The notes: generated from the sequence alone by a model not told the origin. DNA of 64,000 nucleotides from Pyropia yezoensis (GCA_009829735.1 CM020618.1:24475346-24539345), one strand, 5' to 3'; positions 22,911 to 34,242 are shown, numbered from the stretch's first letter. Made by a program: numbers and translations.

Positions 22911-25109
22911 TCACGGTCGCCCCTGCCGCAGCGCAAAGGTGGCCGCCCGGCGGCGGCCGCCTGGCGGCACCACCACCGCTTCCAAGCGCACCCGAAACGC
23001 CTCCACCTCCCGGTCAATCTCTGCCTGCTCCGCGTCGGTGAGCAGCTCGGCGGGGGGGGGGGGGGACGAGGACGCTGCCGCTGCCGCCGCCGCTCGCAAA
23101 GAGTGCAGCAGCGGCTCGTCGCCAGCGCCAGCGGCAGGAACGGTGGCGGCGGCGGGGACGGCGGCGGCAGGATCAGCACCAGGGACGACGGCAGTGGTGA
23201 CGGCGGAGGCAGTGGCGGTGGAGGCGGCAGAGGCGGTGGCGGCGGCGGCGGGAGCGGCGGGCGGCGGCCGCCGCAGTGGGTCCTCCCCCCCCCCGCCCAC
23301 CGCCCATGGCGGCGATGCCGCCGCCGGCGCCGACGACGGCGCGGGGGCGGGCGACGGGAATGGGTGCCACCGGGCCCACCAGGCGGGCTGCGCGGCGCCC
23401 CCGTCGGCGGCTCCCGCAGCCGCCGCCGCCGAGTCGGCGGCCGCAGCATCGGTGGCGGTCGTGGGGGGTGACCCCGCCGCCGCCGCGTCCACCGTGTCGG
23501 GGCGGCCGGCGGGGGCCCCCGGGGGCACCGCTGCCGCCGCCGCCGCCGCCGTCGCCGCCACCGCGCTCCCCGCCGCAACCACGTCGGGCCTCGCAGGGCG
23601 ACCCCGGGGGGATGGACACCGCCGACCGTCCGTGACGCGGGGCGAGGGGCTGGGGTGTACCGCCGGGCGTTGAGCCCCCTCGGGACGCGCCGCCGCCGCC
23701 ACCGCCGCGGCGTCTGCTGGAATCGCCACGGCCACGTCTGCACCCCCCAGCGGCGGCGCCTCGGCCGCCGGCCGCGGCGGCCCTCCCCCCCCTCGTGACA
23801 CCACCCCCGTCGCCGCCACGGCCGCTGCAGCCGCCGCCGTTCGCCGTTTCCGGCCCCGCTTGGCCTTCCCCCCCCCCGTCGCCGCAGCGGCCGCCGCCGC
23901 CGCGGCCGCGGCGGACGGCTCCCCCTCGATAAACGACAGCAGCTCGTCGATGCTGCGGGGGTCCAAGCCAGGACCCCCACGACCGCCGCCGCCGCCCCCT
24001 CCGCCACCCTCCTCAGCGCCTCCTTCACCTCTTCCCCCCCCACTGGCCGCGTCGGCGCCGCCGCCGCCGGCGCCAGGCCCCCCCGACGCAACGGAGCGGG
24101 CTTCCAGCTCCTCAATCATGCCCATCATCTTGCGCTCCGCGTGCCGCCGTTCAAGCCGCTTGCGCATCTGACACCGCCGGCAGAGCGCACAGTAGTCGTC
24201 GCCGTGGCCGAGCGCAGACGTGCTGCCGCTGCTGCTGTCGGCACCGCCGTCGCTGCGCGCATCTCCCGCCACGGCCGTGCCGTCGTCGTAATCGTCCTCG
24301 GGGCCGCGGCCGCCGCCGCTGCCATTGGCGCCGCCGCCGGCATCGGGATGGCCGCCGCGTCCGCCACCACCGCCGCCGCCGCCACCACCATACGGGGACG
24401 ACATGTCAGGGTGAGCCGCATACGCCCTGCCAGCGCTGCCGACGCCACCCCTACCGCCGCCACTGCTGCCGCCGACGCCACCGCCAGCGGCGGGCAGGGC
24501 CGCAGCGGCCGCCGCAAACGCGTTCGCCCCCCGGCCAAAGCCCCCGCCCCCCGCCAGCGACAAGCCCTCCCCCCACCCGCCCCCCCCGCCCAGGGGCGGA
24601 GCCGACCAGTAGGTACCAGACGGATCGTGGCCCTCCCCCCAGTCCCCCCTCCCCCCCGCCGGGCCACCAAAGCCAACGGCGGGCGCCGGCGGCGCGGCGA
24701 CCCCCGCGGTCGCCTCCCCACCAACCCCAACCCCCGCCCCGGGCCCCCGTCGTGCGCCGTCGAGGGGGCCCCCACGATGATCGCCGCCCGCCCCCCCCCC
24801 ACCCCCCCCCGCGCCACCGCTGCCCCCATCATGCGGGGGAAATGCCCCCCCTGCTCCCCCCGCAGCCGTCGCCGCCGCCGCCGCATCCGCCGCCGCCCCC
24901 CCCCGCGGGGACGGGGGCGGCGCCGAAAAGTCCGCCTCCGCCCCGTAGGTGCTGGTACTGCTGCACCCTGCCGACGAGGAGCCCTCCGCCCCCCCTGGAC
25001 CGTCCGCATCGCTGCTGCTGCTGCCGCTGCTGCCTGCCGCGCCGTCCGTGTCACTGCAACACTGGGCCGCCCGGTGGGACGCCGCCGGGTGCGTCCGCCG
25101 GGGCGCCAT
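22911..25109 (-). CDS. Large Gly/Ala-rich protein of unknown function with a CxxC helix and an IDELLSFIEG motif
   Basis: From the ATG at 25109 the frame gives 732 codons, dominated by Gly, Ala and Ser tracts. Three segments look like conserved protein: YCALCRRCQMRKRLERRHAERK followed by MMGMIEELEARS (two CxxC pairs, then a charged helix); RSIDELLSFIEGEP; and a C-terminal LTDAEQAEIDREVEAFRVRLEAV helix. KAKRGRKRR could be a nuclear signal. The same frame is open to 25793 but its upstream part is compositionally unlike the rest. Another frame (ATG at 25536, Gly-rich, ending 25051) may hold the true N-terminus joined by a small intron or shift. A TATA-like TTATAAAATATA lies at about 25709-25720 on the minus strand. 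The combination faintly recalls FAM193-type proteins, but I cannot confirm that. Confidence 0.5.
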   Translation of the reverse strand: MAPRRTHPAASHRAAQCCSDTDGAAGSSGSSSSDADGPGGAEGSSSAGCSSTSTYGAEADFSAPPPSPRGGAAADAAAAATAAGGAGGAFPPHDGGSGGAGGGGGGAGGDHRGGPLDGARRGPGAGVGVGGEATAGVAAPPAPAVGFGGPAGGRGDWGEGHDPSGTYWSAPPLGGGGGWGEGLSLAGGGGFGRGANAFAAAAAALPAAGGGVGGSSGGGRGGVGSAGRAYAAHPDMSSPYGGGGGGGGGGRGGHPDAGGGANGSGGGRGPEDDYDDGTAVAGDARSDGGADSSSGSTSALGHGDDYCALCRRCQMRKRLERRHAERKMMGMIEELEARSVASGGPGAGGGGADAASGGGRGEGGAEEGGGGGGGGGRGGPGLDPRSIDELLSFIEGEPSAAAAAAAAAAATGGGKAKRGRKRRTAAAAAAVAATGVVSRGGGGPPRPAAEAPPLGGADVAVAIPADAAAVAAAARPEGAQRPAVHPSPSPRVTDGRRCPSPRGRPARPDVVAAGSAVAATAAAAAAAVPPGAPAGRPDTVDAAAAGSPPTTATDAAAADSAAAAAGAADGGAAQPAWWARWHPFPSPAPAPSSAPAAASPPWAVGGGGEDPLRRPPPAAPAAAATASAASTATASAVTTAVVPGADPAAAVPAAATVPAAGAGDEPLLHSLRAAAAAAASSSPPPPAELLTDAEQAEIDREVEAFRVRLEAVVVPPGGRRRAATFALRQGRP

Positions 25110-26572
25110 ATCCGGCTGCCGCCGCCCGCACTGCACCGACCGCTGCTGCCACCGCACCGCAGAGGTCGCCGGGTCCGCCAAGGCGACTAGCCTGGGGGCC
25201 GCGTCGTGCGCCGCCGCCGCCGCCGCCGCCGCCGTCGCCGTCGCCGCCGCCGCCGCCGCCGTTATCGTGGCCGCCGTAGGCGGGTGGGCCGCCGCCACCA
25301 CCACCGCCACCGCCACCACCGACGGGGCCACCACACGTCGCCGTCGTCCTCGGCCAGCGGCGTAGGTGGCCGCAATGGTGACGGCGCCGCGGCGACGGCG
25401 GCGGTGGTGGGGGGGTGGCCGGGGCAGAGAGGTAGGCGGGGGGGCAGGCGGCCCCGTCTGGCGGCTCCCCCACCGGACAAGGTGGGCAACGGCGGGGGTC
25501 GTCCCGGCCGACGCACCGCGGCAGTCGCAGTCCCACGCGGCGAGGAGCGCGACGGGGTGGAGGCGGGGCGAGCCTCTGCCGCCGTGGGGGGGGCGTTGGG
25601 GCGGCCGCGGGGGGGGCTCGCGACCGCGAAACCTGTGAAGAGGGGGGGGGCCTCGGACCGGCCCCTGCCTGTGTTTCTCAAGGTGACTCAACACATTAGT
25701 AGCCCCCCTATATTTTATAATGCTTTGACTTCCCTTCATACTGTAGATTGCTTTCGGATGAGTCACACATATGGATACTGTACCTACCTGCACGACAATT
25801 ACCGTGCGAGTCTGCGCCGGCCCGTTCCTTTCCGAGCCTCGTCACCGTGCCGTCTGATGTCTTGTTCGCAGACGTGGGCAGAGGCGCTCAAATTCCGGCT
25901 GCTCCCCTCTCCCACCCCGGGCGGTACACTCTCTGGTGCGGGCGGCCACGGCCGGCACTCGACGAGACGGCAGCGGCGGCAGCAGCGGCTGCTGCAGCAG
26001 TGGCGCTGCCCTCCCCCTCACGCCGCATCCCTCGCCCATCCCCTTGCCCCCGCGCAGCGACGCCGTCGCGCCTCCCTGCACGGCCACGTGGTGGCAGCTC
26101 TTCCGGCCGGCGACGCGGCCGTCATGCGTCGTCCGCGCGGCGGGGGGTCTGGGGGCGGCGGCCGCTTTTGAGAACTCTGGACAGCACCGCGGCGGCGTGG
26201 TGAGGTCCCGCTCCCCCCCGCCGGCGTGTCCCGCTTCCCCTCGCCGGCCTGTCCCGCCCTACCCCGTACTTCGGCCGAGTGGCTGGCTGTCGACCACTGG
26301 TGGTGGCCGCCGCAGTGCCTTTGCCGTGGTGGACTGCGGTGCGCTTCACCCGGCCGACGTCCCCTGCCCCTCGCCTTTTGCCTCCCACCTAGGTCTCATC
26401 ATCTACCCTCCCTTCTTCTATCCCCATTGCACCCTTTTCTCCGTGTGATCGGTACGGTTGTTATCGCCGTGCCATCCCCCGCCGGCCTGTCAGCCGAGCC
26501 CCTGACCGTGCCAGGCAGGGCGCGCTGTCGCCACCGTCCCTCACCGCTGGTCGGCTTTCCGTTGGCCTGTCG

Positions 26573-26603
<31 letters not shown>

Positions 26604-26659
26604 CCCGCTTTCTTTGCAAAGCATCCCTGCCGGCCCCCACCGCCCTGCCAGCGCTTGTC
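25110..26659. other. Upstream/intergenic region, C30 tract at 26573-26602
   Basis: A short AT-rich patch (about 25680-25800) stands out and may be the promoter area of the minus-strand gene. The rest is GC-rich without recognisable coding. The C30 run lies 57 bp before the next start codon. Confidence 0.4.
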
Positions 26660-27493
26660 ATGGCTTCCAAGCGCCGTGTCGGTGTCGGAGTCACCCTCGC
26701 TGCCGCCGCCGCTCTTGCCGGTGCCGCTGGCCTGTGGCGCCTGGCGGGTCTGTCGTCCCTCCGGCGGGGCGCCCCTGCGGGGGGGCACCCCCCCCACCCG
26801 CTCCTCGAAATGCGCTGGGCCACCGCCGGCTCCCGGCTGCCACCACGGCCCCACTGGACAGACCGGCCGGCGGGGGGTTGGCGTGGGGGATATGGGGGGG
26901 GGGACGTCGGGCCCCCTTTCCCGCCGCCGCGGCCGCCGCTGCCGCCGCCGTCACGCGCCATCGTCGGCACCGACGGCGGCGTCGCCGACACGCCCTCCAC
27001 GCCGTCCCCCCCCGCGACGAGCCGGTGCTGTTCCAGCTGGGCGGACGCGGCGGCGGCTGTGGCGCGCGCCCCTTCGGTGGTGGCCGCCGCCGCGGCGGCT
27101 GCCTCTGGGCGCGTCGGGTCTGCCGCCACAGCGGCGGCGGCGGTGGCCGTCGACGGCGTGGAAACGCTGTGGGTGGCCGCTGTAGCCACGGCCAACGCGG
27201 CGGGTGACACGGCGGTGGCAACCGCGGCGGCGGTGCCATCTCGGGCCGATGTGGCGGCCGCGTGGGCGGCGGCGCCCCGCCTGGTTCAGCTGCAGCTGTT
27301 GCTTGAGGCGGGGCTGGTCGTAGCCGTGGCTGCGGCCGTGGTTGCTGCGTACCTTGGGGGGGGGGCCGAGCGCCGCCTGACGCCCGCTGTGGCGCTCGTG
27401 TCGTGGGACCAGCCGCCACGGGAGGTGGCGCCGTCGTCTGCAGCGGTGGCGTTGACGTCGGTGGCTGTGTCAACCAGCGTGGAAATTGTGTGA
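26660..27493 (+). CDS. Hypothetical membrane protein, 277 aa
   Basis: The ATG at 26660 begins MASKRRVGVGVTLAAAAALAGAAGLWRL, a basic tip followed by a hydrophobic helix that could be a signal anchor or transit-peptide start. The middle is Pro/Gly-rich, then Ala-rich helices. A second hydrophobic segment (LVVAVAAAVVAAYLGG) lies near residue 225, before a polar tail ending VSTSVEIV. The stop is TGA at 27491. Ala-rich composition could arise by chance in this GC context, but the placement of both hydrophobic segments and a single clear start support a gene. I recognise no family. Confidence 0.4.
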   Translation: MASKRRVGVGVTLAAAAALAGAAGLWRLAGLSSLRRGAPAGGHPPHPLLEMRWATAGSRLPPRPHWTDRPAGGWRGGYGGGDVGPPFPPPRPPLPPPSRAIVGTDGGVADTPSTPSPPATSRCCSSWADAAAAVARAPSVVAAAAAAASGRVGSAATAAAAVAVDGVETLWVAAVATANAAGDTAVATAAAVPSRADVAAAWAAAPRLVQLQLLLEAGLVVAVAAAVVAAYLGGGAERRLTPAVALVSWDQPPREVAPSSAAVALTSVAVSTSVEIV

Positions 27494-29343
27494 GCGGGGG
27501 TGATAGGGGGCAGGTGGGTGGGCAGGGGATATCTCGGCGTTGCGCCACGCGCGCTGCTCAAGCGTCGAGGGCGGATAAAAAACCCGCTTTCGGCCGGCCA
27601 GCCACGGGTCTGCCACAGCTATGCATCTCGTGTGCATCTCATGTGGGGCCTGTGTGCGTTCCCTCTCCCCTTATCATCCCCATGAGTCAGCGCCCGTTGG
27701 TATCGGCGGCGGAGGTAGCGGTGGCAGCCGCGGCAGTGACGGCGGCCCGACCCGTTCGCTCGACCCAATTAAACCGTTCGCGCCCCAATCAAACCGTTCT
27801 CGTAGTCAGTTAACGCGTCCGAGTGGTCATTGCTGGTAGCGGTAGACTCTGAACGTGAGGCGACCTGTCGCTACAGATGGAGATGACCGTCGCCACAGAA
27901 GGACGTGCCCATCGCAACTTGCTGGAACAGCTGTGAGTCACTCGAACCTGAGAGCCCCGTCCTGCTTGTAGCTTACTTGTTCTTGTCCGTATACATGGAG
28001 TGTATGCAACCCTTGGTAGGCTAGAACGACAACCTCTCCGAAGCGCACCCACACGAGCTTTCCTGGGGGATTGTCCTGAGAACTGCATGTCTCGGAGTGT
28101 TCCTCGAGGGCTTCTTCTCTGGAGAGGCCGAAGGATACAGAATAATTGGTATACTATAAGTGCAGAAGTGTTAGACAATTATCATCCGATGTGTCAACAG
28201 TGTTCGAACAACTACAGTCCGCACAATAGCACTTGACGGCCTCTCTCCTCACCTGGGTCTCGAAGCATGGGGTGGCGCCGGTAAGGTCACGCGCGCGGGC
28301 TGACGACGCCTCCGTCACGCCTGCTGCAACATTTTTTCTCTCGCGTCTCCCTGGTGTGACCCCATCAAGGCGGTCCCGTGCTTCTACGCCTGCGCTGCTG
28401 CTGCCCCCCCCCCCCTTCCCCCAGCCCGTGTGCGACTGTCGGCGTTGATGGCAAGGGCGACCGACAGCGGCGCTTTTCGTCTGCCGCGCAACCAGTTCGA
28501 TGGTTTGGGGCCCTCGGGCGGGGCCGTGGCCCTGTCGAGGTGATGACGCCGCGGCGTCAACGCCCCACCGCTGGCTCCGCCTCCCCTCTGACGTGACGCG
28601 GTTTCCAGCTGTGCCCAGTGGGGCAGGGCCCTCTGGAGCCGACCTGTGGCCGTGTAGCTAGCCCGCCTGCAGTGCACCTCGTATTGCCTCCTCCTGTCCC
28701 TGTCCATTCCATGGCGTCGAGGCACACCGTACCGGCGGCTTCCCCCTCCCCCCCTCCCCTTCCTCTCGGGGATCGCCTATGACGGCCCGTCACGCGCTGG
28801 CAGGTGCAGCAATGGGTAGGGGGCGAGAGAGAGAGAGAGAGAGGTGGGTGATCCCTCCACCTGACGGAGGGTTGCCACGAGGGCCCGCTCGTGGCGTGGG
28901 AAGGGGTAAGAGGGGGCAGGGCGTACCAGCACTGCGGCTGGCCATCTGGTATTCTGCGACTTGCTGCTGCTTGGGGGGGCGGCAGCATATACACTTCCCC
29001 CGTTGGTGGGCACAAGGAGGGGAGGGGCGGGGGGCTGAGGGCCGCCGCCTGGCCGCTCGCTCACCGCCCGCCGCGGGGCGCTGCAGCGGTGGCGCCGGTG
29101 GACGTCATTGAGAGCTGTCCCTCGCCGCACGGGGGGTGGGGTCTTGTGGGGAGTGCTAGTCTGGCTGTTGCGGTCGCGGCGCTTGTAGCCTCACGGTAGT
29201 CGGAGGCCCCCACTCCCCCTCACCACGTTCCCACCCTCCTCACATCCCCCCCTCCCCCCTTTCGCCTGCCCGCCTCTTTGAGTCGTGCTGGCGTGGGTCG
29301 CCTCCGCCGGCTGGGTCGTGTGTGGTGAGGTGGGCGGCCCGCT
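27494..29343. other. Intergenic region, no gene recognised
   Basis: Of more balanced base composition between about 27840 and 28240. A (GA)n microsatellite lies at about 28827-28842. No RNA gene or long conserved frame is visible. Confidence 0.5.
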
Positions 29344-32019
29344 ATGATGCGGCTACGGCACCACCACAATGGCAACATCAGCGGTGGCGGGGGCAGCAAG
29401 CCCCTTAGGCTGTACCTGGCCCCGCTGCGGTACGCGCGCGCGACGAGCTCCCTCTTCCGGCTGGACAAGGGCGTCGACGGTGGCGGGTCAGTCCCCCGGG
29501 GGTTCGCGCACTTGGTCTTTTCTGCCATCTGTTTGGCCACGCTGTGGAGCGTTGCGTCCCTGACGACCCGGTCGCTAGGATTCCTACGTCCGCGAGAGGG
29601 GGCGCCCTGGGCGACCGCTCGTGGTGTGGTCAGCGGTGGTGGCAGCAGCAGCAGCGGGGACGCGACTGCCCTGTGGTGGTGGGCCTCTCCAGAGTCGTCT
29701 CCCGTGGATGTGCTGGGGTGGGGCGCCAGCTTCGCCCCATCCGTGGGCACCGAGGCGCTGGCCACGTCCCAGCTCCGGGATGCGCTGCAGGCCCAGTTTT
29801 CCATCCCTCGCCCGCTTTTGCGTCGGCTACGTAGGGCCGCCCTGGAAGACCTTCTTCTCCGTCTCCGGGGCCCGGCGGGCGCTGCCAAGACGGCCGTCGT
29901 GGCGATGATTGGCGCGGACTTTGGCAGCCGCCTTCGCGCGCTGGGCCTGTGCTTGGCCTTTGCTTCTGAAACGGACCGCGTGCTGATTGTCGATTGGGTA
30001 CGCGACGGCTTCTTTTATCCCACATTTGCCGACATGTTTGCCAGTCACGCTGGATTTTTTGTGCTCGAGCCGGAGGAAGAGGACGTGGACCCAGAAGCGG
30101 TGGTCGTGGCCGACACGGGCGGCCGGGCGGACATTCGAGCTGTCGACGCCCTTGGTGACGGCGGTGGGCTGACGCCGGCCGACCGGACTAGCGGCGGGTC
30201 GGCGGCGTCCTTGGCAGCCGCCGCAGCTGCATCGGTGGGTGTAGCGCAGCTGGCGGAGAACGGCGACGACTGGGCGGGCCTGACCGTCCGCACGTTTGAT
30301 TACGCGCATGGCGCGCCCGCCGAGACGGTGGATGAGACGGCGCACCTGGGTCACCACGTGGCACTGGTGACGGGCGCGGGCTTTTTCTCGAGCTATGCGT
30401 CCACCACGGTGGCGATGGCGCTGCTGCGACAGTCGGTGGTGCCCACCGCCGCGGCGGCGGCTGCCTTTCACAACCTCACTGGCCTGGTGAGCGCGCGCGT
30501 CGACTCGCCCGTTGCGATTGGGGCGGTGCTGCATAACGCCCACGACATCCCGTGGGCGTTTGTGCGGTCGCTCACGTCGACGCACCAGCGGGAGCTGTTG
30601 CAGCGACTGGACTCTGCGGCGGTGGCCAACCCGGACCGCAAGCCGCGGGTGCTCTTCATGCACGTCCAGTTTGGCTTGGGCAACCGCCTGCGCTCGCTCG
30701 GCGCGGGGATGGCTATCGCAGAAGCGACAGGCCGGGAGCTGGTGCTTATCTGGGAACGGGATGTGCACCTCAACGCGGGCTTTCACGACTTTTTTTCCAA
30801 CGACATCCTGTGCGTTGAAAAGCTGCGCCTGACCTGGCCGTTTGACACGCGGGCCGACACCAAGCTGGTCGACATCCACGCACTGACTTTTATGCGCAAG
30901 GACCGGGTTGACGTGCTTTCGGCGGGAGCCCACGTACTGGACATGGACGCCGTGGCGAGCCAGCACCTGTACATTAAGACGGCCTATGTGGTGCGCACGA
31001 CGCTGCCACTCATGCAGGACGGGGCACAGTCCAAGCCCTACTCCCCCGTGTGTATTGCGATGCGCACTCTCTCACCCGTGTTGCCTGTGCTGCGACTAGT
31101 CGAGGCCAACGTGGCTAACCGGCTGGCCAACACGGTCGGCGTCCACGTGCGGTCCCGGTCGCTGGCGCGGGATATCGTTGGCCTGGCCAACCCCGTCGCC
31201 GAGTATGGGAGCGAGAAGTCCATGGCGGTGACCGACTATTGGCGCAACACGACGCAGCTGCCCGCCTTTGTCGACAAGATGCGCTCCTTCAACGACACGA
31301 GCCTGCGCTTTTACGTCGCCGCGGACGATGCGGACGTGATTGGCGCGCTGGCAACTGAGTTCCCCGGCCGCATTCTCCGCACCCCACGCCTATGTGATGA
31401 CCGGGGGAGCGTCTGCATGCGCTACGCCCTTGCCGACATGATTCTCCTCAGCCGGACCAAGCTCATCCTCGGCTCGTACTGGTCCTCGTTTACGGAAGCG
31501 GCCATGCGGCTGGGCTCCCAAAACGTCCACCTGGCGGGCGTGGACTTCGGCGTCCGCAAGGACGTGGCGCTGCCGGGCGCGATCGTCGACGCCATGCACC
31601 CGGCGGCGGGGGCGTCAGCGGGAAGCAAGGCGGTGGTGGCTGCAGTCGGTGCGGCCGCGGGGGGGGGGACGGTGTCGCGCTCTGGTGCTGCACCAGCACA
31701 CCATGACGCTGCCCCGGCTCACCACGACACCACGCCTGGTCATCGCCACACCACGCCGGCGCACCACGACACCACGCCGGCGCACTACGACTCCACGCCG
31801 GCGCACCTTGGCGCCGCGCCGGCGCACACTGCTGCCGCCCCTGCACACCCTTCTGCTGTGGCGCCGCATCATAGCGCCAGTACGGCAAACCACATTGCAG
31901 GGGCCGATGTCGTCCATGCCGGTTCTGGCCCGGGGTCCCCCAAGGCGGCGGGTGGTGTGTCGACGCATTCTGAAACGGAGAAAGCTGGGGCAAATCGGGG
32001 CGTCTCCGCTCCAGGTTGA
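29344..32019 (+). CDS. Fucosyltransferase-like type II membrane protein with a duplicated N-terminal half and a His/Pro repeat tail
   Basis: 891 codons in one uninterrupted frame. Residues ~54-72 (FAHLVFSAICLATLWSVAS) form a signal anchor, giving type II topology typical of Golgi glycosyltransferases. Residues ~436-486 hold FGLGNRLRSLGAGMAIAEAT..LVLIWERD..LNAGFHDFF, the GNRLRxL...A...GR.L.xxW start of GT-B fucosyltransferases (NodZ/FUT8/O-FucT superfamily). The second half has VGVHVRSRS (599-606, cf. HxRRxD), FYVAADDADV (656-665) and ALADMILLSRTKLILGSYWSSFTEAA (695-720). Residues ~183-236 (GADFGSRLRALGLCLAFASET..IVDWVRD..YPTFADMF) repeat the first half. Residues ~783-835 are repeats of the type (A/T)PAHHD. 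Donor and acceptor are unknown. The NxT/S sites (NLT 377, NTT 635, NDT 650) suit a secretory protein. Confidence 0.75.
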   Translation: MMRLRHHHNGNISGGGGSKPLRLYLAPLRYARATSSLFRLDKGVDGGGSVPRGFAHLVFSAICLATLWSVASLTTRSLGFLRPREGAPWATARGVVSGGGSSSSGDATALWWWASPESSPVDVLGWGASFAPSVGTEALATSQLRDALQAQFSIPRPLLRRLRRAALEDLLLRLRGPAGAAKTAVVAMIGADFGSRLRALGLCLAFASETDRVLIVDWVRDGFFYPTFADMFASHAGFFVLEPEEEDVDPEAVVVADTGGRADIRAVDALGDGGGLTPADRTSGGSAASLAAAAAASVGVAQLAENGDDWAGLTVRTFDYAHGAPAETVDETAHLGHHVALVTGAGFFSSYASTTVAMALLRQSVVPTAAAAAAFHNLTGLVSARVDSPVAIGAVLHNAHDIPWAFVRSLTSTHQRELLQRLDSAAVANPDRKPRVLFMHVQFGLGNRLRSLGAGMAIAEATGRELVLIWERDVHLNAGFHDFFSNDILCVEKLRLTWPFDTRADTKLVDIHALTFMRKDRVDVLSAGAHVLDMDAVASQHLYIKTAYVVRTTLPLMQDGAQSKPYSPVCIAMRTLSPVLPVLRLVEANVANRLANTVGVHVRSRSLARDIVGLANPVAEYGSEKSMAVTDYWRNTTQLPAFVDKMRSFNDTSLRFYVAADDADVIGALATEFPGRILRTPRLCDDRGSVCMRYALADMILLSRTKLILGSYWSSFTEAAMRLGSQNVHLAGVDFGVRKDVALPGAIVDAMHPAAGASAGSKAVVAAVGAAAGGGTVSRSGAAPAHHDAAPAHHDTTPGHRHTTPAHHDTTPAHYDSTPAHLGAAPAHTAAAPAHPSAVAPHHSASTANHIAGADVVHAGSGPGSPKAAGGVSTHSETEKAGANRGVSAPG

Positions 32020-34242
32020 CGCCATTGACAGAGCGGCTGGTGCTGGTGCTGGCGCTGGTGCTGGTTGCCGTTGGTCAGCCTGCCGTCCTTGTGACACGGT
32101 GAAGAAGTGAGCGGCGCTGCGCCAGTACCGGTGGGGTGGCCACTATGAGACCCCGACCGCCGTGGCTGTGGTGCTGCCGGAGGTAGCCGCAGCTCCGGCT
32201 GGAGTGAGTCTCGATGCAGGGCTGTGTCGGTGCAGGGCTATGTCCTTGACCGCTGGCTCTGGTGCTGCTTGGGGAGAACCCAGGCCATCCGTACGGATTG
32301 CTGGGGACGACGCTTATGCTTTGGTTGCGCGCAGTAGGAGTGACTGATACGATTATTTGCGTTTGGCTGTGACCCCCCGAGTGCCCCCCACCGCGGGCCT
32401 CATGGTGTGACTCGCATGGCTCGGCCCGCTGGGTGGTAAATCAACCTAGCACTATTGTAACAGCTCAGCGACAGGGCTGCTGACCCGTGGGAAGGGGGCT
32501 CCCCCAGCCTCGACGCCTCAAGCACCCCCCCGACTCCGCCGCTCCTACCACGTTGCCCACTTCACCCCCCCCCCCCTACCTGATTTGAGATCGGGTTATG
32601 GAAGGAACACACTCGTCAAAGACTGGCAGACGCTCAGGACAAGCGAGAAATAAAGGATCTCCCGCCGTCAAGCACGATCCGCCTCTTCGACGCGTGATAC
32701 GTTTTTTTTTTTTTAAACACGTTCCAGAGTGCAACGCCCATGAGACGGCACCTGTCTCTACGTCAGAAAAAAAAAGTGACAAGTGAGGTCCAAGCAAAGA
32801 AACCCCAGAGAGGCTTATGGCAAGTAACCAACGCCACCTGGGTTAAAAGTGAATCAATCAGACCTACTCAAGACGTTCACTCTGACTTGAGAGATATGGT
32901 GCTTGAAACTCATGCTCTATGGTACGTTGCACAAAAAAGATACATCCATGTTCTTCTCCGCTCGGGCACGGGCAGGACACCGGCTGTGACGAGGTCCACG
33001 GCCCCGATGCTGACAGAAGGATCACAGAGGTCCATGCGAACTCATGAGGTTCCTGGGTCTCCTGGCTGGTGCACCGCTCTCAGGGACACCCTGGGTGGAC
33101 CGGTTGCTTGCGACCCTGAAATGGGGACTGCCTTTTCGGATTGTTTTGCTCGTCTCGGGGGTCGGACCGGGCCCATGTCCTAACTGAGGCATGGAAGAGG
33201 GGTGGTCGATTTTGGGGAAGAGCCGGGGGGCACCAGGAGGCCATTGTTTTGAGAATATTTTTCCGTGCCCGAGTCCCCGTTCTTGAGAGGGACGTTCGTG
33301 GGGTAAATGTTCCATGTCATGGGCTCGTTTGATTGGTATACGAAGAAGCCTGGTACACATGTGTACCATGCCCTTTCGGGCACGATCGGCAGGTGCCCCG
33401 CACACCTCCTCATGAGGCGGTCTCCCCCCCCGCTGCCTCTCCTGTTCCCCTCTCCTGGTCCAGGCACCTCGGGGAGACAACCCCCCCCCAGCCCTCTACC
33501 CTCCGCGGCGGTCCCTCATGCGGGGACTTGGGCGGGTCCACCTTCGGCGAACGGAGCGCGGTGCGGGAGGGTGTGCCCAGATGGGTGCGTAGGCGCTAAC
33601 AGTGCGCGGCCCCAGGGAGCAAGGGGGAAGACGTCGCGCGCATGAGGGGCGTGGGGGGGGGGGGCATGGTTCATGTGAGAAGGGGCGCGAGTGCACGAGA
33701 AGCCTTGGTGCTTTTTAGCTTGTCGGGCTGATCGCCACCGCCCCTCCCGAGGGCCCCTCAAAGTCGGTCCCCACAATACCTTGCGCCATTCCAACACCAG
33801 ATTCTCCCCCCTCCCGCTGCACCAGAAGTACCCCGCCCCGCCGCGCATATCCCTACTGCCCATTGGTGCCGCCGCGCCCGACCCCCTGCGCCCGCAACAG
33901 AAAAAAAAAAGCCTGCGCAGGCGCGGGCACCGGCGCTGGTGGCGCAAGCACCACCGCCACTACAGCCGCCGCCGCCCACTCCACTCCAGGTGTAACAGTG
34001 ACTTTACCCCGCCCGTCTTCCCCTCACGCAGACGAACACGAGCCCCGTACCCTCATCCAGCTATCAATTCTCTCGCCATCGCCGCAGATGCCCGCGCCCA
34101 AAAACGCGTGACCGGACTCCCCTCAACAAAGCAATCAACGTCCTCTCCCCGCCCCTCGCCAAAAACGGACGCCACCGCCCCTTACAACGCTCTCCCTGCG
34201 GCCTAAGCGCGGCTGCCGCCACCACACCCCTCAGCCCAAACA
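32020..34242. other. Gene-poor region with an ITS2-like scrap and short palindromes
   Basis: A GCTGGT repeat closes the upstream gene region (about 32036-32066). From about 32580 the sequence is less GC-rich. The 29-bp stretch 32918-32946 matches 35333-35361 on the opposite strand with one mismatch; the latter lies in the ITS2 of the rRNA remnant. A perfect 18-bp palindrome (TGGTACACA then its complement) lies at 33351-33368. No protein-coding gene is recognisable. Confidence 0.5.

Noticed and set aside
32740..33183. Possible gene in the AT-richer stretch
   Set aside because: Short frame without motifs, and the region shares a segment with the ITS2 remnant.
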